Shown in pieces: positions 5,472-5,910 of a stretch of 5,910 bases of DNA. A program made the position numbers and the translations under genes. Numbering within the stretch: the first letter of the stretch is position 1; the number at the start of each line of letters is the position of its first letter. The stretch spans positions 1-5,910 of the forward strand of contig JADLGT010000379.1 of assembly GCA_020849195.1 (NCBI GenBank), read 5' to 3'. The notes beneath the pieces were generated by a model, which was not told the origin of the DNA, ran no database searches, and saw only the letters and a list, made by a program, of their open reading frames with translations. The stretch is from Bacteroidia bacterium. GTDB taxonomy: Bacteria > Bacteroidota > Bacteroidia > JABDFU01.

Positions 5472-5910
5472 TTACTTATCGGGTTTATATTTGGAACGCG
5501 AAAGAATTGATTGCGAATCTTGCTCACCCATTAATTCCTGAAGCGATAGTTCGGGATGATGATCCATAAACGAGCGTACTATTTGCCAGCCAATCCATGT
5601 GCCGATACGAGCAGGGCAATCTTTACTTATTGCTGAAGTAAAAGGGCCTTCGCCTGTGTACTTCATAACTTCGGCGGGGTCGGAAGTGTAAACTATTTTT
5701 TTCTGAACAAAATATGCCCAAATATTGTATTCGTTTTGTTTGCACCAGTTAAGCTGCTGTTGGGTGTATCCCATTTTAATGCTGTCGTGTTCATTGGGTA
5801 GGAGTGCATCACACAAATAAAGGAGTTTTCCGTAATAGATAATTTCATTTAACAAGTTTGTTGCAGCGTCGTGCTTTGGAAATTCAGTCATCATCCACCC
5901 ATAGACAAAA
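5472..5910 (-). CDS. gldB: GldB-like gliding-motility lipoprotein, C-terminal part (5' end outside window)
   Basis: The frame is open to the right window edge, and at least five codons (FVYGW) precede the first Met at 5894, so that Met is internal and the true start is outside. The 145 or so visible residues match the C-terminal half of GldB: HDAATNLLNEIIYYGKLLYL, then MGYTQQQLNWCKQNEYNIWA, then GEGPFTSAISKDCPARIGTW followed by IGWQIVRSFM, and the end LSRSKYKPDK. GldB is a lipoprotein needed for gliding and linked to the type IX secretion machinery in Flavobacterium. Homologues also occur in non-gliding Bacteroidota, so motility is not proven. I see no HExxH metalloprotease motif in the visible part. 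The stop lies 3 nt before the comF ATG, so gldB heads this transcription unit or sits further inside it. The lipoprotein signal would be off the window. Confidence 0.87.
   Translation of the reverse strand, partial: FVYGWMMTEFPKHDAATNLLNEIIYYGKLLYLCDALLPNEHDSIKMGYTQQQLNWCKQNEYNIWAYFVQKKIVYTSDPAEVMKYTGEGPFTSAISKDCPARIGTWIGWQIVRSFMDHHPELSLQELMGEQDSQSILSRSKYKPDK

Noticed and set aside
5350..5541. + strand open frame across the comF/gldB junction
   Set aside because: It is antisense to two recognised genes and shows no family features.

Overview
The window looks like part of a Bacteroidota chromosome. The DNA is AT-rich, and starts lack a clear Shine-Dalgarno sequence. There is a GldB-type gliding-motility lipoprotein, a Bacteroidota-style Ig-like lipoprotein and a TAnnTTTG-like promoter element. 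I see no mobile element, CRISPR array, rRNA or tRNA. I identified genes by recognising family motifs in the translations; no database search was run.

Left part, + strand (1-1108): the last 90 codons of a YbdL/MtnE-type methionine (glutamine-dependent) aminotransferase, then 6 nt later a complete omega-amidase of the nitrilase superfamily. The pair makes biochemical sense. The transaminase uses glutamine as amino donor and releases alpha-ketoglutaramate, and the omega-amidase hydrolyses that to 2-oxoglutarate and ammonia. A perfect 13-bp hairpin (1147-1182) separates this transcription unit from the convergent gene that follows.

Middle part, - strand (1204-2447): a cytoplasmic YceI-family lipocalin-like protein. 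Upstream of it, in the same direction, lies a Crp/Fnr-family regulator interrupted by a single in-frame TGA. The DNA between the two holds two dyads that could be operators. The broken regulator is the most notable feature of the window.

Right part, - strand (2543-5910): a tight cluster read right to left. It runs from a GldB-like lipoprotein (cut by the window edge) to a ComF phosphoribosyltransferase-like protein, then free methionine-(R)-sulfoxide reductase (GAF domain), then a 561-aa Ig-like lipoprotein. Gaps are 3, 72 and 1 nt. A promoter-like element in the 72-nt gap suggests the last two genes can also be transcribed separately. Two genes in the window touch methionine chemistry (the aminotransferase and the sulfoxide reductase), but they lie on opposite strands in separate units, so I do not claim a pathway link.

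Most of this is ordinary chromosome. I found no convincing new multi-gene system. The points worth a second look are the interrupted regulator with its nearby dyads, the functionally unexplained Ig-like lipoprotein in the gldB-comF cluster, and a lineage-specific loop in the omega-amidase.
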